Virus record (IMG/VR): IMGVR_UViG_3300023301_001182
Location: 28,164 to 92,163 of that record
Origin: a virus
DNA: 64,000 nucleotides
Strand: one strand, 5' to 3'
The stretch's first letter is position 1, and every line of letters starts with the position of its first letter. The notes below the pieces were generated by a model that did not search any database, was not told where the DNA came from, and was given only the letters and a program-made list of their open reading frames with translations. Of this stretch, positions 18,992 through 27,777 are shown in pieces. A program made the translations under genes and the position numbers.

Positions 18992-20724
18992 ATAACTTGA
19001 CCAGGTGCTACAACCTCAGGCATAGGTGCAACATCCTCATCTATCATACCTCTAATTTGAGCAGCCATACCACGCCCACCATCAATAAAATTAGGATTAA
19101 AATCTCCACCAATTCTTTCATCGAACCCATAGTTAACTATATAATCCTTATCATTACCACGTTTACTAACACGAGTTTTAGATAATTCTATATCATCATC
19201 TGTAGCTTTACTCCAAACAATACGTTTTCTATTTTTAAAATTATCCTCATCCCCATTAATAATACCTTGTCTTGCATCACCATAAAAATGATCTTTTCTA
19301 TATCTAAGATACTCATAAAGATATCCAGCATAGATATTTATGTCATTATTTCCATATTTAGTATATCCAGCCATTTTATAACCTATATCTGAAATACTTA
19401 AACCGTTTAAGATTTCAGGTTTTTCAAGAATAGCTTTTTCATTCTCTATTACAAAATTTATAATAGATGCACATAGCATTAGGTAATACATAATTTTTTC
19501 ATGGTCATATGTTGGAGTATGTAATCTAAACTCCACGGTCTGCTTATTTCCAAATAATAATGGAATAAGATTAACCCAATGATAACGACTTCTAATATTC
19601 CATTTACTGTTCCCACGAGGGTCAGATGGATGATATTCTACATTACTTAAATCATATCCTACATTTTTATACTTTTGGCCCATTGATAAATAACTATAAA
19701 GTATACTAAAATTATCTTTTAATTTACTTTTAGTAATTACTTTATCAAATTGAAACATTGTCTCATTAAAAGGATAAGGTCTAGTATAATGTTTTCTTTT
19801 CACACCATAATTAAATTGTTTATATAGTGGGAAAATTTCATACATTTGGTTTTCAAGTGTACACAATGTTTTAAACAATGCTAACATAAAACCTTCAGTT
19901 CTAGGAACATTACCTATATGATAATGAATAGAACAAGACTTATCATATGTAGTATACTTTTTTAATGCGTCTACACTATTAATAAGAGTTTGTAATCCTT
20001 TTTCTCCTTGTAAAGGTATGGTTGCATATTCTAACCCGCCTATACTACCATCTCTTAAAGCTATCATACCTACTTCATTAGTCAACGATTGAGGTACTTG
20101 CCCTTTAATGGTTTCAAATTCTACACCAAATGTTAAATCTCCTAATAACTTACCATATTTTGAAACATTAGAACTAATAGTTGGTTTATAAACATCTTGA
20201 TGATATTTAATTAAACTACTCATTTGTCCTCTTGAATCATATGGTAAACCATTTTTAATATTACTATTAACTTGCCCTGGGTTTATAAATTCCTCAACAC
20301 GATGTTTTAATCTATGAGCATAAGCATTAAAACGAAGATTCATTAAATATCCTCCACCTTTTATTACTTCATTACTTACACATGCATATTGGTCTCCTTC
20401 TGGTGTAACTAATTTTGGTAAATCAATACCAGCTTCATTACTAAAGAAACCTTTAATTAGTTTATCACCATGTAAACCTACAACTCCTTCAATAAGGTTA
20501 GTAGCATTCTTAATAACATACTGTTTTAAAGTATGATCAAATATTATATAACCAGTATTACTTTTATAATACTTTTCGTTAATAATATAACATTGTCCTG
20601 AGTCTTCTATTGAAATATCGCCAATTTTATAAAAAATGCCGTTAATTCTTCTGCAATCAGACCGTTTTTCAGTAGTATCATTTATTGTTACTACCATTTC
20701 ATTGTCTTTTATGAGTTGTGCCAT
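18979..20724 (-). CDS. Amidoligase family enzyme
   Basis: 581 residues. The C-terminal two thirds fit the glutamine-synthetase-like amidoligase family: LTFGVEFETIKG (197-208), ALRDGSIGGLEYATIPL, SCSIHYHIGNVPRTEG and KQTVEFRLHTPTYDHEKI, the acidic and His residues that bind Mg-ATP. These enzymes make amide or isopeptide bonds. It is the first of a contiguous set with a class II glutamine amidotransferase, a COOH-NH2 ligase, a C26-type hydrolase, an ATP-grasp enzyme and a gamma-glutamylcyclotransferase. The product could be a peptide tag on proteins or a wall-derived metabolite; neither can be told from sequence. Confidence 0.82.
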   Translation of the reverse strand: MAQLIKDNEMVVTINDTTEKRSDCRRINGIFYKIGDISIEDSGQCYIINEKYYKSNTGYIIFDHTLKQYVIKNATNLIEGVVGLHGDKLIKGFFSNEAGIDLPKLVTPEGDQYACVSNEVIKGGGYLMNLRFNAYAHRLKHRVEEFINPGQVNSNIKNGLPYDSRGQMSSLIKYHQDVYKPTISSNVSKYGKLLGDLTFGVEFETIKGQVPQSLTNEVGMIALRDGSIGGLEYATIPLQGEKGLQTLINSVDALKKYTTYDKSCSIHYHIGNVPRTEGFMLALFKTLCTLENQMYEIFPLYKQFNYGVKRKHYTRPYPFNETMFQFDKVITKSKLKDNFSILYSYLSMGQKYKNVGYDLSNVEYHPSDPRGNSKWNIRSRYHWVNLIPLLFGNKQTVEFRLHTPTYDHEKIMYYLMLCASIINFVIENEKAILEKPEILNGLSISDIGYKMAGYTKYGNNDINIYAGYLYEYLRYRKDHFYGDARQGIINGDEDNFKNRKRIVWSKATDDDIELSKTRVSKRGNDKDYIVNYGFDERIGGDFNPNFIDGGRGMAAQIRGMIDEDVAPMPEVVAPGQVIWRG

Positions 20725-20726
20725 AA

Positions 20727-22742
20727 TTATTCTTTTAATTCTATTGCAATTAATACTGTAGCGTCTTTTACTAATTTATTCAAAATAGCAGAAGCTATAT
20801 TTGCTCTACTATTTTTATATTTTTCTAACCTTTTCATATAGGCTGGAAACTTTTGCAAGGCATCCTTAAACATATCATTAATATCATCATCAAGCTCATC
20901 TTCACTAGAAGTATCTAGTGCAATAACTTTGGTTTCTTTTTTTATGATATTATTTTCAAGTTCCTCTAAATTACCAACTATTAAATTTAGTTTTGTTTGA
21001 TCAACCTTACCAGATTCAATAATCTTTTTAGTATCCTTCTCACAGTTAATTCTACTATCTCTAATAACTGATCTACTAATACAATTACCTGCCTCTACTA
21101 CATATACTTTTTCTGAGCCTAATGGGCAGAATGTATCTGTAACTAGATTACCATTATACATAATCTCTTGACTTGCATGATTTTTAAACATAGAAGTAAG
21201 GTCAACAATAGGATGAGCAGCACAATATGATAATTGTTCTGCCGTAAGTTCTTGTAAATTCTTTTCACCCATAGACGTACAAGCAGTATAATCAGATTTG
21301 CTTCTTAACCTAATACCATTATGAAAATAATGAAAAGGCATAATAGTTATTGGATGTTCATCATTACTAATAAACGGATAAAATGCAGCATCTCTATCTT
21401 TAAATTGTATATCTTCTATACTAGAAAATTCATACTTAAAGAATAACTGATTAGTTATTGTTTTAAATTTACGTTTAGCTTCTTTTTCATCAAACCCTAA
21501 AAAGTAAAACCCAAAGCCTTCTACAAATGTAAAAATACCATTTATTTTATGACCATTTCTCCAATAACGTAACATATTCATATAGATACGATTACCATAG
21601 AAATTAAGTTTCTCAGCAGGTGTTTCTGTATAAATATTATTATTTATCTGTATTTGTAACAAATTAGTGTTAGTTGCAGCATTATGAGCATTATTAACTT
21701 CAGCATCTCTTTTATCTTTCTTGTCTTTTCTCATCTGCCAAGTTTCAATTGGTAGTTGACAAGTTGATGCATCATTGTCATCATTAGGATTATAATCATT
21801 CATTTCAAACCTACTATTATGTCTTGCATAATCATTATGAACAACTGTTTTGGTCATAGCTGGACCAGTTTGAAAACTAGTAGCTCTACTAATTTTAGTT
21901 CTTTTAGCATTTTTTACATCACCATCAGTAATTTCATAAATTACATTAGGTGCAAATGACCAAGAATTCTTAGTAGTTGCACCAATACCTAGTAAGCTAG
22001 AGAAAATTGATGAAATATATACACTATTTTTAGATTCTTGATAGAAATACAAAGGTCTTTCTATTTCCACGTCAGAATCTTTCCAATCACGTTTTCTTGA
22101 TTCACCATGAAAACAATACATTACATTAGGTTTATCTGTATCTGTCCACACTAAAGCAGCAGCACCAGTATATTCACTTAAAACTTTATAATTTTTAGTT
22201 TTAGAAATAATCTCTAAAATTATTTCACTATCAATTTTAGTTCTAGTTAATGGAAATCTACTAGCTGATTCTCCATTAGGAGCTTCTGTATCAATTCCAT
22301 ATTGTTTTGCTAATGGGGTATGATTTAACAAGGTTCCATTATGTACTCCAATCATCTTATACCCTCCACCTCTACTAGTACCATATCCAAAAGGATGGGC
22401 ATTAGCTATTGTATGAGCTCCGTAGGTACTTTGTCTAGTATGTCCAAGTACTAAAGGGTATAGTTTTGGATTATCATAACTAGAATTTGCTAAGAAATTT
22501 CTAAATAATTTTTGTTCATCAATTCCAATTGATATTTCTCCATCTTTACTGATACCACAAGAATGTACTCCTCTGGTCTCATTATGTATTCCTAATATAT
22601 TTAACTTATTTCTATTAAATTTCTTTGGGTCTTTCCCAGCCCATCCAAAAATTCCACATGTTAATGTGTCTAATTTAGGTTTAAAAATTAATATACTTAA
22701 TGTATGGATAATTAATAAACCTAATATTATATTTACTATCAT
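20727..22742 (-). CDS. Class II glutamine amidotransferase (Ntn hydrolase)
   Basis: CGIFGWAG (residues 29-36) is the nucleophile region of class II amidotransferases (GFAT, PurF and AsnB type), followed by GHTRQSTYG and HPFGYG and, later, IGVHNGTLLNH. The catalytic Cys should be residue 1 after removal of Met, but here a 28-residue hydrophobic leader precedes it. The leader comes right after an inserted HNH gene, and an orphan ATG-TGT (Met-Cys) lies at 23325-23330 on the other side. Joining that to 22655 would give MCGIFGW in frame. The C-terminal 400 residues are unfamiliar and probably hold the acceptor domain. See findings. Confidence 0.8.
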   Translation of the reverse strand: MIVNIILGLLIIHTLSILIFKPKLDTLTCGIFGWAGKDPKKFNRNKLNILGIHNETRGVHSCGISKDGEISIGIDEQKLFRNFLANSSYDNPKLYPLVLGHTRQSTYGAHTIANAHPFGYGTSRGGGYKMIGVHNGTLLNHTPLAKQYGIDTEAPNGESASRFPLTRTKIDSEIILEIISKTKNYKVLSEYTGAAALVWTDTDKPNVMYCFHGESRKRDWKDSDVEIERPLYFYQESKNSVYISSIFSSLLGIGATTKNSWSFAPNVIYEITDGDVKNAKRTKISRATSFQTGPAMTKTVVHNDYARHNSRFEMNDYNPNDDNDASTCQLPIETWQMRKDKKDKRDAEVNNAHNAATNTNLLQIQINNNIYTETPAEKLNFYGNRIYMNMLRYWRNGHKINGIFTFVEGFGFYFLGFDEKEAKRKFKTITNQLFFKYEFSSIEDIQFKDRDAAFYPFISNDEHPITIMPFHYFHNGIRLRSKSDYTACTSMGEKNLQELTAEQLSYCAAHPIVDLTSMFKNHASQEIMYNGNLVTDTFCPLGSEKVYVVEAGNCISRSVIRDSRINCEKDTKKIIESGKVDQTKLNLIVGNLEELENNIIKKETKVIALDTSSEDELDDDINDMFKDALQKFPAYMKRLEKYKNSRANIASAILNKLVKDATVLIAIELKE

Positions 22743-23263
22743 TCGTCTTTGTTTTTAAATTTTTTTATTATGTTTTCTGAAAAAGTTATTAACTCCTCTT
22801 TAGTTGCCATTCCTTTCATAGAATTAGCTAATCTTGATACTATCCAAACATTACCAGGGATATACCCTTTCGTATTATCTATTCTATCTATACTAGCAGC
22901 ATTCCAATTAAATACACCTTTAGTTATTTTGTAATCTAACTTTATATTTAATAATGGGCAATACTCTACTACATCTAGATGTGTCTCTTCTATATTAAAT
23001 TCTAAATTTCTACCAGAGTACTTTATTTTAGATTTTAAGGTAGATAATTTATGTTTTAAATAATTTTTATTTACATATTCTACTTTAGAATTTTTATACT
23101 CTTCAGATGAATAATAGGATTGCATTTTATCAGATTTACGATAACTTATATCATATTCTTTTTTACAATCCTTACACCATCTGTATAACCCATCTTTTGA
23201 TGTCTTATCTTTGTGAAAATTATTTAATTTAATATCTTTTTTACATTTACTACAATATTTCAT
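22739..23263 (-). CDS. HNH homing endonuclease
   Basis: 174 residues. It has an N-terminal zinc ribbon (CSKCKKDIKL...CKDCKK, residues 4-33) and a C-terminal HNH core with CPLLN, AASIDRIDNTKGYIPGN and VWIVSRLANSMKGMATKEEL, as in many phage homing endonucleases. The stop overlaps the amidotransferase ATG (ATGA). It has its own host-type promoter. No group I intron core is visible around it, so it is either free-standing or in an intron of unknown type. Confidence 0.85.
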   Translation of the reverse strand: MKYCSKCKKDIKLNNFHKDKTSKDGLYRWCKDCKKEYDISYRKSDKMQSYYSSEEYKNSKVEYVNKNYLKHKLSTLKSKIKYSGRNLEFNIEETHLDVVEYCPLLNIKLDYKITKGVFNWNAASIDRIDNTKGYIPGNVWIVSRLANSMKGMATKEELITFSENIIKKFKNKDE

Positions 23264-23284
23264 ATCTTTATATTTTTATTTATG

Positions 23285-23292
23285 CAAAGATA
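23285..23292 (-). promoter_or_regulatory. Host-type promoter of the HNH gene
   Basis: Minus strand TATCTTTG, followed by CATAAATA, matches the Bacteroidota -7 box and lies 22 nt before the ATG at 23263. The same 16 bases TATCTTTGCATAAATA occur in front of the rightward early genes (47818). Confidence 0.65.
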
Positions 23293-23354
23293 CGATATTT
23301 ATGTGAGATATCCTAATGATTTCTACACATTTTTATAATAAATATAATTATTTT

Positions 23355-24155
23355 TTATTTTACTAATTTTTCTTCTTTTACTTTTTTAATCTCCTGTAAT
23401 AATTCAATAGCACCGCCTTTATCATTTGTATCAATGATTTTTTTAGCTTGATCTGAATATTTAGCGATAATTTCAGGAAGAAATCCTGAATTTACTAAAT
23501 CAATAGCTTCCATTGTTTTATTATATGCCCATTCAATTAATTCATCGTTTTGAATCCAAAAATTAGATAAAGTTCTATACTCTACTCCATATTCTTTAAA
23601 TCTAAAACATCCTGCATTACCATACATTTCTCTTCTTCTATCATCTGTATCTAGATTAATAGATTCAAGACCTAATGTAAAGTCCATTGCATAGACTATT
23701 TGTTCACTAACTTCTTGTTCTGGGTTTTCATATCCAATATGAATGTGCCCACCACAAGTACGTAAATTACCACCTGCTTGAGGTGCTATATTAAATTCTT
23801 TTAAATGGACATTTAAATCTGGATCACATCCAAATAATAAAGCTTGTTCAGTTTGAAGATGTTTAGGATCTAATTCAGCAGAAGCAGAGATGTTTAATTT
23901 TCCACCATGTATTGTTGCTAATGCTTCTAAATAATCTTTTACCTGATTAATATTATTTTTAAAATCAAGTGATGAACCTGAAGGTGGAATGTTAAACTCT
24001 ATCATAACATTATCTTCTTGTATATAATGACCATCTTCACTAATAGCTCTTGGTTCTTCTTTAGTCCCTCCTATTAGGCCTTCAGCAGAAATGATTTCTC
24101 CATTTACTTCTAAAAATAATTCAGGGTCTGCACCTAGTGTTACATTTTTTATCAT
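23355..24155 (-). CDS. Phage COOH-NH2 ligase type 2 (amidoligase)
   Basis: 266 residues. TLGADPELFLEVNG at the N-terminus, EDNVMIEFNIPPSGS, the LRTCGGHIHIGYE segment and RTLSNFW are characteristic of the phage-encoded COOH-NH2 ligase type 2 family, a branch of the glutamine-synthetase-like superfamily. The enzyme should activate a carboxylate with ATP and join it to an amine. It lies between the amidotransferase and the C26-type hydrolase, 11 nt from the latter, consistent with a shared pathway. Confidence 0.85.
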   Translation of the reverse strand: MIKNVTLGADPELFLEVNGEIISAEGLIGGTKEEPRAISEDGHYIQEDNVMIEFNIPPSGSSLDFKNNINQVKDYLEALATIHGGKLNISASAELDPKHLQTEQALLFGCDPDLNVHLKEFNIAPQAGGNLRTCGGHIHIGYENPEQEVSEQIVYAMDFTLGLESINLDTDDRRREMYGNAGCFRFKEYGVEYRTLSNFWIQNDELIEWAYNKTMEAIDLVNSGFLPEIIAKYSDQAKKIIDTNDKGGAIELLQEIKKVKEEKLVK

Positions 24156-24166
24156 TTGTTAAATTT

Positions 24167-24853
24167 TTAAATTAAATAGTCTTCAATTAGGTTTAAGCAC
24201 ATTTCTTTTGTACGTTTATCACAACTATCAAATTCAGGGTGACCTTGAATAGCCAAACTTCTTGTCATAGGATAGTATACAATTTCTGATTCTACAAATT
24301 TTTCTGGTAATTCTATTTGTGTATCATTACCATCTAAATAAACCAAACTTCTATGTTTAGTTGACCAAGCTAAAATATTGTATTTATGTTTAGGGAGGTT
24401 AAAAGGAAACATCATTTGATGATGTGTAGATGTTATTTTATATATACTAGGTTGAGAATTTCCTTCAAAATGCATAGTAATATCATGTGTATTACCATGT
24501 CCTTCAACATGTTGAATTAACTTACCACCTGACATAGCAGTTACAAATTGAGAGCCTCTACATATACCTAATTTTGGTGTAGTTACATAGATTTCAAATA
24601 TCTCTTTACATAAAGAATCTCTCTCTGCACTAATCATAGTTCTTGAGCCTTTATTTCCTTCTCCATATAAGATAGGTGATACATCTGCACCTCCACTAAA
24701 ATAGATAAAATTCAATGATTGCCTTTTTTTCAATAAATCACTAAATAAGATTTGTTTTACAGAAAACCTACTACTAAAGAAATCTAATTCATTAGGTGAA
24801 AGTTCATTTTCTACACCTATATATAGGCTTCTTTTTTTATTATTATCGCTCAT
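24167..24853 (-). CDS. Class I glutamine amidotransferase-like hydrolase (peptidase C26 type)
   Basis: 228 residues. It contains SGGADVSPILYGE (oxyanion loop), LGICRGSQ with the nucleophilic Cys, and QGHPEFD with the His-Glu pair, so the Cys-His-Glu triad is complete. This arrangement is closest to gamma-glutamyl hydrolases and PuuD-like enzymes that cut gamma-glutamyl bonds. Residues 10-22 (YIGVENELSPNEL) match the N-terminus of the unrelated 306-residue protein at 7725. It overlaps the ATP-grasp start region by 11 nt. Confidence 0.85.
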   Translation of the reverse strand: MSDNNKKRSLYIGVENELSPNELDFFSSRFSVKQILFSDLLKKRQSLNFIYFSGGADVSPILYGEGNKGSRTMISAERDSLCKEIFEIYVTTPKLGICRGSQFVTAMSGGKLIQHVEGHGNTHDITMHFEGNSQPSIYKITSTHHQMMFPFNLPKHKYNILAWSTKHRSLVYLDGNDTQIELPEKFVESEIVYYPMTRSLAIQGHPEFDSCDKRTKEMCLNLIEDYLI

Positions 24854-25679
24854 GTTTTTCTAAAATTAATTTTGTTAATTCTGTTTTATATTTTTCAATT
24901 GTAATATCTCCAAAAGATGGAGCTGAATTAATCTCTACAATAATAAAATTTGGATCATTACGAACCACACCTTTATTATTAGTAGATGATTGTATTCTTA
25001 AATCAACTGCACCAATATCTAATCCTACTGCATTTAATGCTTTAACAGATTCTTCAAGTACTTTATCCCAATTACTTGGTTTATCAAATAATTCATTTTC
25101 TTCAAGAATCCAAACACAATGTTCATCATTACGATACCATTTGTCTTTATCTTCTGTGTCTTGTTTTAACATCTTTCTACAAGTATAAAAACAACCACTA
25201 TTTGTGATGTGTAATCTATATTCTCTAGAATAGTTATAATACTTTTCAAATATATAATGTGAAGTATTTTTACCTACTAACCAAGCTGCTAATGCTTCAG
25301 CAGAGTCATGCTTTGCATTTCCTTGGTTTCTACTTCCAAAATAACTTTTAGAAATAATAGGATAAGGTAAATTTTCTAATGTATTATTTACATCTTTACC
25401 TACAAATCCTCCATTACGGTATGTCCACCAATCAGCTGTTTTTACATTACCATCTGCAAAACATTGTTTCATTAGCATTTTACTAGATGAATTCTTAATA
25501 GCTTGTACTGTATTTATCTCTAACCTATTTCCACCATTTGATACAGCATCATCATATTCAGTAGTTGAACCGAAACGAATTACTGATTTAAATGGGAACA
25601 TAGGAAATGTTCCTCTTACTCTTAAAGGTGCGTGAGAAGGATGTCTACTTCTAACTCTAGTTCTAAAATATTTAAGCAT
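24843..25679 (-). CDS. ATP-grasp ligase
   Basis: 278 residues. The protein has RTRVRSRHPSHAPLRVRG at the N-terminus, an adenine-binding strand region (PYPIISKSYFGSRNQG), FEKYYNYSREYRLHI, and the C-terminal metal-binding segment VDLRI...FIIVEINSAPSFG, as in RimK-like and phage ATP-grasp enzymes. It forms amide bonds through an acyl phosphate. The gene overlaps the cyclotransferase gene by 8 nt and the hydrolase gene by 11 nt, so the three are translationally coupled. Confidence 0.82.
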   Translation of the reverse strand: MLKYFRTRVRSRHPSHAPLRVRGTFPMFPFKSVIRFGSTTEYDDAVSNGGNRLEINTVQAIKNSSSKMLMKQCFADGNVKTADWWTYRNGGFVGKDVNNTLENLPYPIISKSYFGSRNQGNAKHDSAEALAAWLVGKNTSHYIFEKYYNYSREYRLHITNSGCFYTCRKMLKQDTEDKDKWYRNDEHCVWILEENELFDKPSNWDKVLEESVKALNAVGLDIGAVDLRIQSSTNNKGVVRNDPNFIIVEINSAPSFGDITIEKYKTELTKLILEKHER

Positions 25680-26073
25680 ATTGATTTATCTTTTTTTGTT
25701 CCACATATTCTTTCCAATCTCCTGTTGTACAAGTTTCATAATGTGCTGCGCGACCTTCATCTGCATAAAAATAAACTGATGCTTCTCCATAAGGAGTTTT
25801 AATAGTTTCTTTATTATACATATTAAGTTCATGGCCTGGTCCTGAATAACCTTCTAATGTATCAATTCTATTTGCTACTTCTTGTGTCACTCTATAAACC
25901 TCCATAACTACAGAGGTATGACCATGTTTTAAAAGACCTGGAAATGCACTTAATGATTTTAATACATAAATAGGTGCTGTTTCAAACATACCCATATATG
26001 TTGCTTCTTTTGTGTCTAATAATCTGTGGTTTCCAAAACCTTTTCTAAGTGATCCGTATACTGCTACTAACAT
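25672..26073 (-). CDS. Gamma-glutamylcyclotransferase-like (AIG2/GGCT)
   Basis: 133 residues. VAVYGSLRKGFGNHRLL is the substrate-binding YGSL motif of the GGCT/AIG2 fold, DTLEGY carries the catalytic Glu, and EASVYFYA is the usual C-terminal strand. Family members release a gamma-glutamyl group as 5-oxoproline. It is the first gene of the coupled block with the ATP-grasp enzyme and hydrolase, and could act as an editing or release step for a gamma-glutamyl peptide. Confidence 0.85.
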   Translation of the reverse strand: MLVAVYGSLRKGFGNHRLLDTKEATYMGMFETAPIYVLKSLSAFPGLLKHGHTSVVMEVYRVTQEVANRIDTLEGYSGPGHELNMYNKETIKTPYGEASVYFYADEGRAAHYETCTTGDWKEYVEQKKINQYA

Positions 26074-26093
26074 ATTTATTTTTTGTTTTAATT

Positions 26094-27146
26094 TTAAAAT
26101 GGTGCTCCTGTGAAGTCTTTATCATGTTGATGCATTAATACATCTAACAATAATATTGCCGTCTCAGTGTCTTTGTGTTTAATTAAATCACTATAATCTT
26201 TTGATTTATATAATGATGGTATTTCGATATTGGGTATATTAAGTAAATCTGCTAAATTTTCAGCATATTCTCTTCCCCAATTAGTTTCTTTATCATAATC
26301 ATTATCATATAAAATCCAGATTCTTTTGAATCTACCTCTTAATTCTTGGATTATGTGTAATTTAGGTGTTGTAGTCTCTGATTGTAATGACACACTTGGA
26401 ATACCTGTAGTTGAATAAATAGCCATAACATCTTTCAATGATTTAGTTATTATTAACTCCTTACCAATAGTTGGTAATTGACTCCAACCTTGCCAAATTG
26501 AACTATCATGATTATTTAACCATTTATATTTTTCACTATATGGTTGATAAATCTTATAAGTTTCTTGTCTACCTTTATGTTCAGTAAATGCATAGGCATA
26601 CTTATCAGCTTTAATAGGTGATTCATTTATAAAAATATAATCAATAGGCTGAACTCTATATTTTAATAACGTTTCAGAGTCTATTCCAAACTGTAGCCAA
26701 AATGCATAATCATATGCCATCCATCTTCTACCTCTTTTACCTAAGTTCATTTGTCCTTTTTCTTTAATTAGGTTTTCTCTTGTCATTACTTTAGTACTTG
26801 GTTTATAATTAGATGAAGTTTGTTCAATTCTTTTTACTATAAATTTGTCAGCAATTCCAAAATCAAGTGCTATTTTACTCATAGCTTCAAAGAAATTCAA
26901 ACTAAAAAATTTTTGTACAAATTTAATACAATCTCCTGAACCTAGTACAAAATCATTATAACATATTTCTCCTGATTCACCAACGAAAAATCCAAATGAT
27001 GGATCCTCTTCATCTCTTAATGGTGATAATATCTTGTGAGACATATCAATTTCTTTACCTATATAAAATCTATAAATATCTATGTCTTGGATATGCTTTA
27101 ATAGTTCTCCTTTAGTTATGTGTTTTCTGTTTAAATCTATTACCAT
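26094..27146 (-). CDS. DnaG-like primase (TOPRIM)
   Basis: 350 residues. The N-terminal 100 residues resemble a CHC2-like domain (HKILSPLRDEEDPSFGFF...CYNDFVLGSGDCIKFV) but lack the complete set of zinc ligands. The C-terminal half has the TOPRIM features IITKSLKDVMAIYSTTGIP with a Lys in place of the usual Glu, and WILYDNDYDKETNWGREYA with the DxD pair. Crass-like phages encode such a primase beside the SSB and the DnaB helicase. It should lay primers for replication. Confidence 0.82.
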   Translation of the reverse strand: MVIDLNRKHITKGELLKHIQDIDIYRFYIGKEIDMSHKILSPLRDEEDPSFGFFVGESGEICYNDFVLGSGDCIKFVQKFFSLNFFEAMSKIALDFGIADKFIVKRIEQTSSNYKPSTKVMTRENLIKEKGQMNLGKRGRRWMAYDYAFWLQFGIDSETLLKYRVQPIDYIFINESPIKADKYAYAFTEHKGRQETYKIYQPYSEKYKWLNNHDSSIWQGWSQLPTIGKELIITKSLKDVMAIYSTTGIPSVSLQSETTTPKLHIIQELRGRFKRIWILYDNDYDKETNWGREYAENLADLLNIPNIEIPSLYKSKDYSDLIKHKDTETAILLLDVLMHQHDKDFTGAPF

Positions 27147-27163
27147 ATTTTTAGAAATGAAAA

Positions 27164-27187
27164 ATAAGGGGAAATTAATCCCCTTAT
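27164..27187 (-). terminator. Intrinsic terminator or attenuator before the primase gene
   Basis: Perfect 8-bp inverted repeat ATAAGGGG / CCCCTTAT with an 8-nt loop followed on the minus strand by a T-rich run. It lies between the SSB gene (27199) and the primase gene (27146), so it would reduce primase expression relative to SSB. Confidence 0.65.
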
Positions 27188-27198
27188 CTTAGTTTATA

Positions 27199-27762
27199 TT
27201 ATACCCAACTTTCTTTTTTAGAGTCTGTTGCAGAGTCCGCTGGTGCATCTTGTGCAATTCTTTCTAATAAGTCATTAGGTGTTGCTTTTAATCTAGATGG
27301 GTCAGTTCCTGCTGGCTCAATAAAATTAAAATAACGTAATCCAAGAAACTTACCTGGATAACCTGTTGTTCCATAAGAAGCAAATACATTTACTTTTATA
27401 TTAGGAGCTTTTTCTCCTATTAAAGCAAATAATGTATCATATGCTTCTTTTGCATTACTTACAGTAGGGAAAGTATAATCATTTCCTACTACAGCTTTTG
27501 CAACGTGTATTACTCTCCCAACTTCTCTAACTGCAGCTTGGGCATTCTGGTCTTCTGTTTTAGCAGAATTAGCTTTAGGATAATAAAACCCTTGATTAAT
27601 CTGGGCTGTACCATCACTTACTATTAGTTTATAATCAGGGTGATTATCTGGTTCATCTTGTTTTCTCTTCTCCACAGAAATATCAACATTTTTCACTACT
27701 CCACCTTGTCCGTTATTAAATATAACAGATCCTCCAAATTTCTTCTCATTCAAATCAAACAT
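27199..27762 (-). CDS. Putative single-stranded DNA-binding protein
   Basis: 187 residues. It begins FDLNEKKFGGSVIFNNG and has short strand-rich segments followed by a tail with Asp and Ser/Lys ending KKESWV, an aromatic tip as in SSBs that contact partners. Proteins of this type lie next to the Sak4-like ATPase and primase in crAss-like phages and are annotated as SSB. No OB-fold signature can be proved by eye. A terminator hairpin follows, which fits a highly expressed protein. Confidence 0.55.
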   Translation of the reverse strand: MFDLNEKKFGGSVIFNNGQGGVVKNVDISVEKRKQDEPDNHPDYKLIVSDGTAQINQGFYYPKANSAKTEDQNAQAAVREVGRVIHVAKAVVGNDYTFPTVSNAKEAYDTLFALIGEKAPNIKVNVFASYGTTGYPGKFLGLRYFNFIEPAGTDPSRLKATPNDLLERIAQDAPADSATDSKKESWV

Positions 27763-27777
27763 AATCTTTCTTTCGTT

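Noticed and set aside
22656-23324. Group I intron around the HNH gene in the amidotransferase
   Set aside because: None of the P, Q, R or S elements is visible and the last base before the presumed exon is not G; kept only as an interruption of unknown type.
24796-25188. Plus-strand ORF of 130 codons
   Set aside because: Antisense to the ATP-grasp gene and the C26-type hydrolase; no protein-like features.
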